Notes under the pieces: generated by a model
The model's input: the letters and a program-made list of their open reading frames with translations, nothing else
Database searches by the model: none
What the model was told of the DNA's origin: nothing
Shown: positions 22,181 through 34,635 of the stretch, piece by piece
How the letters are laid out: each line of letters opens with the position of its first letter
How positions within the stretch are numbered: position 1 is the first letter of the stretch
DNA from: Chalara sp. BL73
Taxonomy: Eukaryota > Ascomycota > Leotiomycetes > Helotiales
Reading direction: 5' to 3'
DNA: 64,000 bases
Assembly: GCA_918026815.1 (NCBI GenBank)
Contig: CAKJVC010000008.1
Location: 62,001-126,000 of the forward strand
Program-made: the position numbers and the translations under genes

Positions 22181-25100
22181 ATGTCATCCACAAGTGCTCC
22201 ACGCACACCAAACCCTCACAGCATTGCTTCAAGAGCGCCGTCCAAGGTGACTACCTCAACTTCATACCCCTCATATCAGAATTACTATGATACCTCTGCA
22301 TCTCAGACACTCTATGATCGGCGATCAAACACTGAACGTCCGGGCACTGCTCGATTAAGCACCGGCCGTAGGTCCAGAGCAGGCTCTACAATAGGAGGCG
22401 GAGAATCGCAACATATCATTTGTGCAATAAATGAGGGTCGAGGCGTCACGCCGACGGTTGGCTTAGCATTTGTGAATATATCCACTGGCGAAGCAGTACT
22501 CAGCCAAATATGTGATAATCAGTTTTATGCCCGGACCCTAAACAAACTACAAGTCTTTGATCCCTCGGAGATCCTCATTGTCTCAACATCTGGACCCCCG
22601 AACCCTAGGTCAAAAATGTATCAAGTCATCGAGGAAAATATCCTAGGTGCCAACATTATTACTATGGATCGTAGGTATTGGTCTGAGTCTGCTGGGCTCG
22701 ACTATATCCAACAGCTCGCCTTCGTCGAAGACTTGGAAGCTCTCAAGGTTGCTATCGAAGGAAACTACTTTGCGACTTGCTGTTTCTCTGCTGTGGGTTG
22801 CAAATACGTGCTATTTTCTATTATATTTCTGATCTGTTCTTTAGGTATTAAAGTATGTTGATCTGAGTCTTTCTCTAACCTTTGCATTTCATTCTCTTCG
22901 CATCAAGTATCAGCCTTCAGAAGGCTCTATGATGATCGATCTTTCTACTATTTATTCCTTAGAGCTTATTCAAAACTTGCAAAATGCTAAATCCAAGGAC
23001 TGCCTCTTCGGACTGATGAATGAGACACTAACGCCGATGGGATCACGGCTACTAAGAAGTAGCATTCTCCAGCCCTCTATACAGCCAGACGTTCTAAATC
23101 AACGGTACGAGGCTCTTGAAGAGCTTACTAATACAGAGGATATATTCATGCAAGTGAGACAAGGTTAGGTCTCGTAAGTGTTTTGGTGGATGGTGGTGTT
23201 GACAAATGATTTAGCTCTTAGGTCATTTCCTGATATCGAAAAACTGCTCACCAGTGTATGTTCCACTCCTATGGTAATTATTTTGTTTGTCTCTAATCAG
23301 TCCTAGTTGATTATCATTCCAGCCCAGCCTGATATTCGCCATTCTGAGCAGTCAATCAATAACATACTTATGCTAAAATGCTTTGCTCAGACCGTAAGCC
23401 CTCTTTTCGAGTCTCTCTCCAGTTGCCAGTCTGATCTTCTGGCAACCATCCGAGAGAACTGTCGTGCAGAAGCTGTTGACCCAACTTTGCGGCTCATTGC
23501 AAAAGTTATCAACGAGGACGTAACTTATCAAAAGACGCCATTAAATCTACGCAATCAGCGAACCTATGCTGTAAAGGTAGGCTTGCTCTCATTCATTGTG
23601 AGGTACAATTTCTTGACAAAGCTGTAGTCTGGAGTCAGTGGTCTTCTCGATGTTGCTCGTCAGACTTTTAAGGAAGCTACAGAAGATGTGCATCAGCATG
23701 TTTCGGATATAAACCGTAAGCTAATCAATGGAGATTGGTCTACTGATTAATAAATTATTAGAGCAACACGACATGCATGCCGAGATCCGATATGATAGTT
23801 CGCGCAGATATTGGCTGAGAATCTCCGAGGGCAACTTTGATAGACGCTCACTTCCAGATATACTTATCAATCAGTACCGAAAGAAGAGCTACATAGAATG
23901 CCAAACTCTTGATCTCATGAAGCTAAATCAGAGAATCGAAGATTCTCATCAAGAAGTGGGTATTATATCTGACACAGGCTTTGCGTGAGTATCAAACGAT
24001 TAACTGACATTCAGGTTGTTCTTATGAGTGATAAGACGATTCAGAAGTTACTTGATGATATCCGGGGTGAGATTCCAAGTTTGTTTCGTGTTTGTGAAAG
24101 TATCGCGATGCTAGATATGATTGCTGCATTTGGACAATTGGTAAGGATTCGATCGGCAGTGTTTCATATCCATTCATCCTATCACATGCACAATTGGTCC
24201 CTAAAGCATCGGTATTTCACTTCGCTGCATCTGGGAGCTCTACTGACTTAATCAACTCTTTAGGTCACTGGCTGTGGTGAATACAAACGACCGGAGATTA
24301 CTGACTGCCTCGTCATTCAGTCCGGGTATTCTCTAGTTTCTCACCTCGATTGGAGAAAGTGCTGATATTGTGGTGCTCGAGCCGGCATCCTGTTCGAGAT
24401 AAGGTCCATAAAGAGAAATTTATCCCCAATGACGTGTATGCAAGCCAGCAAAGTCGGTTCCAAATAATAACAGGATGTAACATGAGCGGCAAAAGTACAT
24501 ACATTAGGTCGGTAGCGTTGATGGCCGTGATGGCGCAGGTCGGTTGTTTCGTCCCAGCCAGTTATGCATCATTTCCCATGATCCATCAGCTATTTGCGCG
24601 CGTATCTACGGATGACAGCATAGAAGCAAATATCTCGACATTTGCATCTGAGATGAGAGAGACGGCTTTCATACTTAGGTAAACCGCACCCTTCCTGCTT
24701 TGTTCATTTTTGTTTCAAGGCTGACTATTAATCCAGAAATATTGATCAAAATAGTCTTGCGATCATTGACGAGCTTGGGCGGGGGACCAGTACCCGAGAT
24801 GGGCTTGCAATTGCACTTAGCATTGCCGAAGCATTGGTTGACAGCAAAGCTTTGATATGGTTTGCAACACATTTCCGAGAGCTCGGTATGTTATCAACAC
24901 AGCACCATGTTCGTAGCTATTATTGCTTATACTAGTCTAGCACAAATTATGTCCCAAAGAATCGGCATTGTCAACCTCCACCTCGAAGTTGACATGAGTG
25001 ATGCGAACAACATGACCATGTTTTACAAGATTAGTCAGGGCTGGGCTCAAGAAGAGCACTATGGGCTCGCCTTAGCTCGTGTTGTTGACTTGCCTCCGAA

Positions 25101-25419
25101 AGTCTTGGAGGTGGCTGAGACTGTCTCAAAAGCCCTTGCCGCTAAAATCGACGCCAAAAAGAAATCATCAAAGGCAACAGCAGTAGCAAAACGAAGAAAG
25201 CTGGTGCTTAGCTTGAAAGAAGCCCTGAAACACGCCGAAAGTAGTCCTATGGAAGGTGAGGTTCTGCTTAGCTGGTTGCGAAAGCTTCAGGATGAGTTTG
25301 TACGTCGCATGGACCAAATTGAGTGTGACATTGCGGATCATGAGGGCTATCAAGCCGGAAAAAATGCTGATAATGAAGATTGCGAGTCACACGGGACTGG
25401 GGGAGGCGAAAATGCGTGA
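22181..25419 (+). CDS. MSH4: MutS homologue 4, meiotic crossover factor
   Basis: Eleven exons (22181-22792, 22845-23163, 23215-23255, 23307-23576, 23628-23715, 23762-23955, 24015-24140, 24264-24325, 24382-24678, 24737-24885, 24941-25419) join in frame to 878 residues. The N-terminal ~80 residues are Ser/Thr/Arg-rich and disordered. There is no mismatch-binding FxE motif; the connector, core and clamp follow. The ATPase has GCNMSGKSTY (Walker A), STFASEM, and DELGRGTS (Walker B), then THF and a C-terminal helix-turn-helix. Lack of the mismatch domain and sequence such as MLKCFAQT and NEDVTYQK fit MSH4 rather than MSH2/3/6. With MSH5 it stabilises Holliday-junction intermediates for crossover formation. 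The splice sites are intact, so the gene looks functional and implies a meiotic cycle. Confidence 0.93.
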
Positions 25420-26449
25420 TGGATGCGAATGATCCCTCTTTGCTATCAATTAAGCTGTGTAGCTATGTTCTCATGACTGATATTGCTGTGAAAAATAGGT
25501 TGTAATAATTATCTATTTTGACGCATATCACAAAAGTATCAAAATATAATATAGCTCAATCGCAAATATGTATATTAGTTATGAACCTCTTCATCGTTTC
25601 ACACAACGCGAAGGTAAAACTGCACTACTACTGATCATGCACATATCCCAAAGGATCCAAAAATTCCCATATAATATAAAGCATCAGAAGAAAGACGATT
25701 TCTGATCTTACAGAAATTCATGCTCGCGGTAGTGTGAACCATCCACCATTAAAACATGTTCAAGCGTAGTGGCTGGCTGTGGACTACTTTCTACTATCGC
25801 ACTCACAAAATCTAGGTATATCGTCACGAACACCGTTGTGACTCTTCTCCGCACCGAGATCGAGCTTGGGACAAAATTTATTGGGCCATCTGTGACATCT
25901 CACTTCTTGACACGCGCGCAACAATGATAAAGGAGATATCTCGAGCACAAGGTCTGAACAACAAGACTCGAGGCACGTTGCAACATGTCAACTGTCTCCA
26001 GGCCAATTTAAAATGGCTAGGACTTGAGAGGTGCACTGGAGGGTGTTGAATGAAGGCGGTAGGAGACGAAGCTCACGGTGAGTAGACTATGGTGCATAAG
26101 TTCGACTTGCTTAGAAAGGGGCCTGTGCATAAGGTTGAGTGGAAGAAGAAGGCTGGGAGATACCGGAAGAGGCAGGCTACTTCGAAAATGGACGATGGTA
26201 GGGATACTGGGTATGTTGAATGAGTAATATAGCATGGCTGCTTGAGAAGAACTTTTGAATGATGCAAACTATGATGCTACAGCATGTCGCTATTCTAAAC
26301 ACGTGTTTTTCAGTTCATGCTTCACCACTGCCATAGAACCTGGTCTGTGGGCCAGCGAATTGACAGGTAAGTCGAAACTCCACCTCTCCCAATGACACCC
26401 TTCTTTAATGGTGCAATATATCATCCACTGAATGCATTGCTAACACAGC
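25420..26449. other. Intergenic between convergent genes
   Basis: About 1 kb, AT-rich on the left. Short minus ORFs at 26017-26267 have no support. No RNA gene or repeat recognised. Confidence 0.5.
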
Positions 26450-27440
26450 CTATGAAAGACGCTCAAGAAGGTCGTTATACAGATCCTCGCCTTCGCAAAT
26501 CTGTTCACCATCCGAGCCGTCACCTATCTTGTCGCCTACAGCACCACTGTTCCTTATCTCGTCATCCGTCTCAAATACTTTATTCTCCTCGGCACTGCCC
26601 TGAAAATAAGCTTGAACAAGGAGCCTAACATAATTCCTCGTCCTCAAAGGACTGATATTTTTGCCGTTCCGACGAATTATTGCATTGTGCTGGTCCTCGG
26701 CTCTCGCAAAACTGACGCGGACAAACTCCTCCGGGAGCTCATGTCGAGTCATTAAAGCCTCACGATGTGCTGCAGAGAACTGAGATGCCCACTCAAAGCG
26801 CACAGGACTGAATTGTGCAAAAGTCTGCTTGATCTTGAGGGTATACCTAGTTAGCTCCTTATAGCGTAAGAGTGCAATTCGAGAGTGGCTTCAAAGAAAT
26901 GGGGATGGCTCACCTCAACAGAGCCTTCTCTGTACCTTCCGCCGTATCCAGATACTAATACGGCGTAGTAGGGTTCAAAGCCATCTTCAAAAGCTGCTTC
27001 GTCTATTGCCTTGAAATTGAGCGCTCTTTTCTCGAGACGTCTGATAGCCTTGGCTCTTGCTCGTTCGTCGTGAACATATGTACAGTTTTGGCCTTTCTTG
27101 CAAACATGCCCCCCACAAAAGAATATACATTTCTTTGGTCTTCGCGACCTGGCTACTTCTTCACTGCCCAAATCTGCACTGATGTCGGCTTCTGAGCCTT
27201 GCATGCCAGCCTGTTGAGCCTCTGCCTTTCCCTACATGGGTTAAGAGACGTTCATAAATGCAAGCTGAACTATGGACTTGCCTTGCCCCTCCATCTGTAG
27301 TTACGTTTCTTCTCAGTGATCGTGTTGGACTCTGGTGAGCCCTTGGGCTGCTTTGGTTTCTTCTGACCCATCTGCTCTTGAAGATTGAGAGATACTCCAC
27401 CGTCACCCGCGCTTGCCTCGCCTTGCCCTTCGACGTCCAT
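26450..27440 (-). CDS. CCCH-type zinc finger protein, unknown function
   Basis: Three exons (27440-27282, 27231-26914, 26833-26450) give 286 residues. The N-terminus is polar with a Lys/Arg cluster. The centre holds a single Cys/His cluster (CIFFCGGHVCKKGQNCTYVH), a CCCH-like RNA-binding finger, followed by a basic helix (DERARAKAIRRLEKRA). The C-terminal third (FEWASQFSAAHREALMTRH...IIRRNGKNISPLRTRNYVR) looks conserved and helical, then an acidic tail. Intron 1 starts with GC (AG|GCAAGT), the standard GC-AG donor context; no GT donor keeps the frame. The third exon begins after an AAG acceptor 16-20 nt beyond a CTAAC branch, which is the least certain junction. An RNA-related role is inferred from the finger only. 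Confidence 0.65.
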
Positions 27441-27835
27441 GTTGATTTCGTGGCTTGGTGTTGGCGGACTGTGTAATCTCACATGATCGAGATTACTACG
27501 GACCGTAGAAATTATTTTAAGAGTAGAAAGAGGGGTTCAGAAGGGGCGTATAAGGAGGATCTGGAGGAAAGCAGCGTTAGTCCTGCCTCACGCGGAGGTT
27601 GGAGACGTGATTGGCTCGCTTCGGAATAGGGGTAATATGGGGCTGATACTTTGGCAAGGCGGTGATATTCTGCTGTACAAGCTACTTATAGGAGTAAATG
27701 GTTTGGTATTTGTTCAAGTCCAAAGGCAGAGAAACTCTCAATAACCATTCATACTTTTGGAGCTCGAAAATGGTACAGGTAGGAATGTACAGGAACTAAT
27801 CAGTAATTCTTTCTATTCTGATTGATCGGTTTAAT

Positions 27836-29072
27836 TTATGGTAATTGGCTCACATTTCCTCCGGTTACGCCGTTCGATTCCGCGCTTGTATATTTTTTTA
27901 AGTCAACTCCCTCAACTTTGCTGTTCCAACCAAAAGTGTCCTCAATTTTTCCTTGTTGAATGCCTTTCAGTGTCGTCAGAAGTTTGATGCAAATTGGGCC
28001 AGGCTCATCGGAGTCGGCTGCAATGTAAGAGATTGTATCTCCGCTGGACTTTCGCGTGATTGATTTTATAGGAACAAGAGCTGCGGCAGTGCCAGCGGCG
28101 AAAACCTCAGCGAAGGACGAAAGTTCCTCGTATTTAATCTGTAGAATTTGTTAGTATAGTCATTGGTAAAAGCTAGTTCAAAAGTCTGCTTGCCGATCGT
28201 TTCTCTGTCTTCCATCCAAAACTTTTTGCAATCTCCAGAACGGAGTCTGAGGTGACGCTATCAATCACACACTTGCTATCTGGGACTGCCAAGGTAATAT
28301 TCTCTCCATCCTTCTTCACACCAATAAACCCACTTGTAGAGAACTCATCAATCTCGCTTCTTGTCTTAGAATCCAAGTGTAACGTGATGCCATATCCTTC
28401 TTTTCCAGCTCTCTCACTATGCCGCAGAACAGGAGCATAGTTTCCTCCGACTTTCGCGCTTCCAGTTCCATCTGGGGCAGATCGATCGAAGTCCTCCAGA
28501 ATCAGAGCCTTAACGGGATGCACACCATGATACACCCCCACAGGCAAAACGTATACGCAGAATGTGTATTCCTCAGGTGGGTTCAATCCCAATTGGGCGC
28601 TCGATCCGAAGACAAGTGGCCGGATATACATTGCTGCTCCCGTCTCATGTGGAGGAACGTAGGCTGCATTTAAGCTCACGGCGGTGTGCACTGCTTCTAG
28701 GAACAACTCCTCAGGCACTGGAGGGATAGAGATGAAAGAGGAAGAGTATGCGAAGCGTCCAGCGTTCTTCTTTGGTCGGAATATGTTGATGGTGTTATCT
28801 GGGCTGCGGAAAGCTTTCATGCCCTCGTAGGCTTGCTGGCCATAGTTTAAGGCGGGTGCCATGCCATGGAGTCGCAGGTAAGGATCCGTCACAAAGGTCG
28901 GGGAAGTCCATTTGCCAGTCTTCACACTGTAGTGAGACTCAATATGGCCATTCACTGACCAAAGTTAGTCATGGCGGGGCATGGAGGGGTCAATGCAGCT
29001 ACTACCTTCACGCACTTTAAAGCCTATGTTAGACCAGTCAATGGTGTTTACTGGAGACGGAGGAAATGCCAT
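27836..29072 (-). CDS. Branched-chain amino acid aminotransferase
   Basis: Three exons (29072-29006, 28954-28194, 28138-27836) give 376 residues, the size of yeast Bat2. This fold-type IV PLP enzyme has the PLP lysine in [10 protein letters not shown] (Lys190), [14 protein letters not shown] near the start of the core, [22 protein letters not shown] and [14 protein letters not shown]. It interconverts Leu/Ile/Val and their 2-oxo acids with glutamate. The start [18 protein letters not shown] lacks an obvious mitochondrial presequence, so the product is probably cytosolic. The second intron begins GCAAGC and contains no GT dinucleotide at its 5' side in a usable position, so it must be a GC-AG intron. 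The stop is at 27836-27838. Confidence 0.92.
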
Positions 29073-29720
29073 GGTGAGCTTGAACTGTAGGGAAGCTATA
29101 ATTCAGGGTACAATCGAGCAGAGTTGAGGAAATAAGGAATCCAAGAGGGGGTTAAAAAGAGTTTGGAAGACATGTTTGTCAGCACCTAAACCAAATATTT
29201 TTTTGGGGCTAGTGCCGACTTTCGGAGACAAACCACTGACTTGAGGTGATGATGATGCATGCAAGGGCGCGGGGCTGGAGGGTGTAAGGCTAAACTTCAG
29301 CCTCATCATACAATATGGTATGCTTCCCCCACCCACCCCTGCATTGCCAAGACAAAAGACATTCAGGCTGCGAGGCAGAGAGGACAGAGAACACAGCATA
29401 AGGAGTAGAGTAGGCTGTGTAAGCAGGCAAATCAGATCATTGCCAATATCTATCTATTTCTTTGAACTCCTTCTGCTCCTCCTCAATAGGACACAACAAC
29501 ATCTGACCTTGACTATCACCGCCATCTCCATATCCCAAAAGCTAAAGATATGATCTAAAACCTGCATAACCTCAGATGAAGCCTTTCCTAGCCATCCAAG
29601 TCGCCCGTATTCTCCATGTTCTCCCCAGCTCGTCGAGGTCATTCGGTCCTGCCGACGACGAATAAACGATCAATCAGAATCCGCACTCCAGATCCACGCA
29701 ATAACGCCTCCAAGTTGAGG

Positions 29721-30338
29721 ATGCCGCGACGTGCTGTGGTGGCTGCAGCTGTCGTCCTTGTATTTCTAACTTTCTCATTCTTCCTCACATTTCACGGACA
29801 CGCTAGCGACGAAAATGGATTCACCCCTATAGCACAAGAGCAAATTGTCCTCGATGATGGCATTCTCAAAGGTGCTGCAACTGCTGCGAAATTAGAGAAT
29901 GCTACTTTAAAGTTTGTTTTCCTGCCATGGTCTAAGGAGAGATGCTGATTATATTGTAGAGCGGAGCTGGGCAACGCAGCCTGGAAAGTACTGCACACGA
30001 CAATGGCCAAATTCCCAGACAAGCCTACAGAGGATGATAGCCAAGCATTGAAATCCTACATATATCTCTTCGCGCGATTATATCCTTGTGGCGACTGCGC
30101 TCGGCATTTCCAGAAAATACTAGCCAAGTTTCCTCCTCAGGTTGCGACTAGGAGTACAGCTGCGGCATGGGCTTGTCATGTTCACAACGAGGTGAATACA
30201 AGGTTGAAGAAGCCACTTTTCGATTGCAGCAAGATTGGCGATTTCTATGATTGCGGTTGCGCAGAGGATGATACGAAAGACAAACATGGATTCAAGCAAC
30301 TTGAGCTAGAGAAAGAAGGATTGACCCGAGGTGGGTAA
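29721..30338 (+). CDS. Erv2-like FAD-linked sulfhydryl oxidase (endoplasmic reticulum)
   Basis: Two exons (29721-29911, 29960-30338) give 189 residues. The N-terminus is a basic MPRR then a membrane anchor (VVAAAVVLVFLTFSFFLTF), as in Erv2. The oxidase domain has WKVLHTTMAKFP, the redox-active CGDC (Cys107/Cys110) in LYPCGDCARHF, and HNEVN, which contacts FAD. It should pass electrons from substrate thiols to oxygen and promote disulphide formation in the ER lumen. An upstream in-frame ATG at 29616 would add 35 polar residues before the anchor; I prefer 29721 because it places the membrane segment at the N-terminus. The C-terminus has an additional Cys cluster (DCSKIGDFYDCGC) that may act as a shuttle. 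Confidence 0.9.
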
Positions 30339-30766
30339 AGAAACAGTCAAATGTTAGGCATTGTAAAAAATATTGCATGGAGGGATCTGGAAGGCGTATT
30401 TGGAGCGTGTACATAGCCTTAGGAGGCTCTAACATAACCTCGGAGTTTGGGTGCAGCATCATAGTTTGTATATACCATCTGGCATCGCCTTCATCGCACA
30501 TTGTCTGAACACATACTACTTTTTAATTGTCAAAGGATTCTATACTGAGATGAACTTATAAAATTATGGTTTAGTTGCGAAGGTCTGGATCTATAGCCTC
30601 CAGGGGCACGTGATATTCTCTTGGCAGACCTCACGCTTGACGCGAGGCCAGAGCTGCCTGTAGCTTTCAACTTACACCTCGACAAACCCCGACCTTTATT
30701 TGATTGTCCATTGCCTGGTAACTTTAAAAGCAATTTGAAGTCACAGACATACCTCGACCCGTCAAC

Positions 30767-31711
30767 ATGGACTTTGGAAGATCAGGGATGCTGAATGAAG
30801 GTACTATGGAAGAGAGCTTTGTTTCCATCAATAAAATAGCTGACCATAGCTTCTATTAGATGGTATCCACGTCGACATGGATCGTCTTAAGAAGGGAGAG
30901 GTCAAGTAAGAAGTCTCTCGCATTTAAAAGGCAATCACTAAATTCTTAATAGCTTGGGAACATCAATGTGGGATTCTTCTCACCCAGCGCTAACGGACGG
31001 TAGTTAACATAGAATAGCATGGCAATCAATTTCAAGGACGGGGTTATTTTAGGTTGGTAGGACTTGAGATTATGCGTGGACTTGCATGCTAATAGCAATT
31101 TCCAGGTGCGGACAGTAGAACTACCACCGGCGCATACATTGCCAATAGGGTTACGGACAAGCTCACGCAAGTCCATGATACTATTTGGTGCTGTCGATCA
31201 GGGTCTGCAGCGGATACACAGGCAGTTGCGGATATTGTTCACTATCAACTCGGAATGTATGGAATCCAAAACGGCAGACAGCCTACCACTCAGACGGCAG
31301 CCGCAATGTTCCAGGAGCTATGCTATGAGAACAAGGACAGACTCAGGTATGATCGACCAAGTATCACAGATACACAATGCTGATCATGACAGTGCGGGTT
31401 TGATTATTGCTGGCTGGGATGAGCGCCACGGAGGACAGGTATATTCGATACCACTGGGAGGATCGTTACACAAGCAGGCATATGCCATTGGAGGTTCAGG
31501 ATCAACATACATTTACGGATACTGCGATGCCAACTGGAAGGAAGGGATGGATGAGCAAGAGGCTGTCAACTTTGTCAAGGGAGCGTTACAAGAGGCGATC
31601 AAGTGGGATGGAAGCTCTGGAGGCGTTATCAGAATGGTAGTTTTGACGAAGAAGGGCGCAGATAGGCATTTGTATCTGCCAGACACAAACTACGCCGTCC
31701 GCCACGAATAG
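30767..31711 (+). CDS. PRE3: 20S proteasome subunit beta-1 (caspase-like)
   Basis: Six exons (30767-30800, 30860-30905, 30953-30967, 31018-31052, 31106-31346, 31393-31711) give 229 residues. The propeptide ends LGT, so autocleavage would expose Thr30 as the catalytic N-terminal nucleophile ([17 protein letters not shown]). The following [16 protein letters not shown] and [11 protein letters not shown] match beta-1. This subunit cleaves after acidic residues in the 20S core. Exon 3 is only 15 nt and carries the Gly-Thr processing site. The gene structure of tiny 5' exons and large 3' exons is common in ascomycete orthologues. Confidence 0.93.
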
Positions 31712-31936
31712 ATATAGACGGGAGGATAATTATGTACAATAGACAATGAGCATCCATGGCATGGTGTTTGATTCTCAATGATTTTTCGCATTCTTGCAGG
31801 AGCGGTCAAGAACGACAGCGGCGGTGAGAGCAAATGGCATTCATCCCACGCCCTATGAAATAACCTTGGTGCGAGTCAAGAAAAGCAATTACGGACAGCT
31901 CACCGGTCTCAAACAGCAATCACATCCTGGCTCTAC

Positions 31937-32140
31937 TCATGTCGAGTCGCCGATGTAGTACATGAGTAGGACAAACTTGCGGATGTTGTAAATCGGAAGA
32001 CCGGTCCTTGGGTTTAGGTTTTGCTCACGGCCCCATTTCTGGCTGTTGCACCATAGCGAGAGCCTCGTGTCAGCCTCTCTTGATCCCGTTGGATGAAACT
32101 CCAATCCCATTCTGCCAAAATCGCGTGCTGCCTTCAATGC
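31937..32140 (-). CDS. Orphan 3' exon of an unidentified small protein
   Basis: After an acceptor (CTACGAATAG) the minus strand reads 67 codons to a TGA, with even amino-acid use (AARDFGRMGLEFHP ... LSLWCNSQKWG ... GLPIYNIRKFVLLMYYIG). An in-frame TAG immediately precedes it, so an upstream exon is required, but none could be found on the minus strand up to 32640. I do not recognise the family. It may be a tiny gene with a very short first exon, or a chance frame. Confidence 0.3.
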   Translation of the reverse strand, partial: ALKAARDFGRMGLEFHPTGSREADTRLSLWCNSQKWGREQNLNPRTGLPIYNIRKFVLLMYYIGDST

Positions 32141-33166
32141 CTATTCGTAGATTTTGCGTCAACATCAGGAATAGTGTAAATTCTAATCCACAATCCGAAA
32201 TCAATTGTGACTCGAGTGCGGGAGCAAAAGATACTGGAACCAGCGCTCTCCCCCTTGCCTAATTATAATGGCGTTACTTGTAGATCAAATTATCATAGAC
32301 CAAGTTGAAAAGGATAGCTAAATGTAGGCTGTCGTAATTATATCCATTTATCTGACAATCGATTCGTCGAATTTGCCAGATCGAGTTATGATCCACCGCG
32401 GGTTTTGCCATCCTCCCGTCATCTCCCCATGCGGCTTCGTCTGGTTGGATTGGACCAAGCAAGTCAAAAGTCTCGCACCCAGTGACGAACTTCCTTCCGA
32501 GCTGCCCAACCTAAGATACCGCAACTTATCACAACACCACCCTCTGATTGATTTATACGCGATAACGACCACCACCATCATAAGTCACTCGATTTGACTA
32601 TATAGAACACGAGCACAAAGAGCCTTACTATATCGTTCCATTTGGAGACCATTCAAATGCTGCAGGTAAGCAAGATATTTCTTGTTCGTCAAGTGGAGTG
32701 GTAGGTATTGTATGCACTCTGGCTCTTGCACCCCCACGACTACCTATCCTCAAGGGCGTCCATCTACGTTATGGGATTTCATTTCACCTCCAACATTCAT
32801 TATAAATTCACGCTTGAATTTGCATGATTCGTGAGTTGGTGGCGTAGACATGAATGTGCCATTCTATCGCAGCTTGCGGTCAAGTGAATGTTCCTGCCAA
32901 ACTTCCGGATGGTTTCGCGCACGCCGGTACAATATCTTGTTGTGGCAACCTGGAGTGAACCTACACTTCGCCTTCGCACGTTTCGACGCGCCCAAACGAT
33001 CAATCAAAACAAAAGCCTCCTGATAATCTTGCTCGTCAATTTGCGATCTATCATCTCGTCTTGTCTTTTGCTCTGCTTGGCTTCACAAACGATCAACGTT
33101 TCGTCGCATACATGACTAACAAAATAAAACAGCATCGTCCACGATCAACATTCTTGTTAGGCTGAG
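32141..33166. other. Intergenic, no gene supported
   Basis: About 1 kb upstream of the cyclin gene, with short ORFs on both strands and none convincing. A large fungal cyclin promoter or long 5' UTR is likely here. Confidence 0.45.
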
Positions 33167-34635
33167 ATGGCTGCGGTGCTCAGTGATTTTGCATCGGACA
33201 CCTCACGCTTTCACCATCACAATATGGTGGCGGGGCCGGGCCAACATCAGTCTTCAGCTGAATATCGGCAGAGATCAAGATCACGAACAGATCACCGCCA
33301 TGCTCGGAGCCCCAACCCTCCCCACACCTCTACCGTACAAGACACTCCTCCGACGAGTACAAACTCAAGGGCGATCACAACAGATCAAGATGCCGAGCGT
33401 CACTCATCTGCGAGAGCGCCCTTGCCATCGCCCCCTTCAAGTTCCAGTCCCAACCATGCACAATACCCCAGATCATCTACAGGCTCAAGTCAGAAAGGTT
33501 TTCCCGAATCATCGATACAGTCGAGCCGGCAGCCTCAGCAGGAACCAGACGATCCAAAATTCAAAGCTGCCGCATCTCTCACATCTCCACCAACAAACAG
33601 TACGCTAATTACAAGGGCAGCTAGGTCTTTAGACGACGTAAAGAACTATGGAGGAAACACAATAAAAGTCCGAGATTTAGCTCATATACAGGACTTCGCT
33701 AGTGAGGAGTTTCTCTCATACAGAGGACAATCAGGACGGCGGCGGACAGCAAATGAACCGGCATTGAAATATGAGATCAGTGGAATGCCAATCACAGATA
33801 TCATTGAGATGGTTGCGGGCCTTTTAACAAAGATTACCACAACAAACGATCGACAACATGAAAACCTACATCGACCTATACCTCCTGCAGGGGAAGCTTC
33901 GAATTTGACTGGACTTTCGTCTAGTGTTTTGGCTTTCCACGGCAAGAATGTTCCTACCATAACCATTCTCAGCTATCTCAGCCGCATACATAAATATTGC
34001 CCGACGACATACGAGGTTTTCCTCAGTTTACTTGTCTATTTTGACCGCATGACTGAGCGGGTGAACGCAGCACCTCTGCAATCCTTGCGGCAAGATCAGG
34101 ACATGGATCAAGACTCCAGACCTTCTACGTCATACTCTGCCTCTGGTTCAGAGTTTGCAGATAGTCCGCCAATGGGATCAAGAAGCGCGCCAGAGAGCAC
34201 GACAGATCTGGAGAAGGCACAATATGGTCACCCCCCAAAAGAACCAGATCTGGGAGCCTTTCCGCTCAGCCACTTTTTTGTGGTTGATAGCTTTAATATT
34301 CATCGTCTGGTTATTGCTGGGGTGACCTGTGCGAGTAAATTCTTCTCAGATGTATTTTATACTAATTCTCGTTATGCCAAGGTATGTCCAAATGTCTCAA
34401 ATTTGTTCCTCCATGCATGAAGTTAATGGGGAGATAGGTTGGTGGCCTCCCACTTGCAGAACTGAACCACCTAGAACTGCAATTCCTCCTTTTAAATGAC
34501 TTCCGTCTCTCAGTCCCAGTCGAAGAACTTGAAGCCTACGGAACAATGCTGGTAGAATTCTATGCTAGAGAGGTGATAGCAAACAGAGAGGCTGGTAATA
34601 TGCCACAGGATATGGCATACCAGGACGAACACTGA
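33167..34635 (+). CDS. Pho80/PREG-like cyclin for a Pho85-type CDK
   Basis: Two exons (33167-34381, 34438-34635) give 470 residues. The N-terminal ~190 residues are Ser/Pro/Gln-rich and disordered. The cyclin box follows (ITDIIEMVAGLLTKI, then LSYLSRIHKYCPTTYEVFLSLL, YFDRMTERVN), broken by a polar insertion, and resumes at DSFNIHRLVIAGVTCASKFFSDVFYTNSRYAKVGGL and LNHLELQFLLLNDFRLSV, the hallmark of PHO80/PREG cyclins. In the Neurospora and yeast phosphate pathways such cyclins with a Pho85-type kinase restrain the phosphate transcription factor. Which member of the Pho85-cyclin family this is cannot be decided from sequence alone. Confidence 0.88.

Noticed and set aside
25960..26267. Overlapping short minus ORFs upstream of the CCCH gene end
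   Set aside because: They overlap each other in several frames, with no motif and no in-frame splice continuation.
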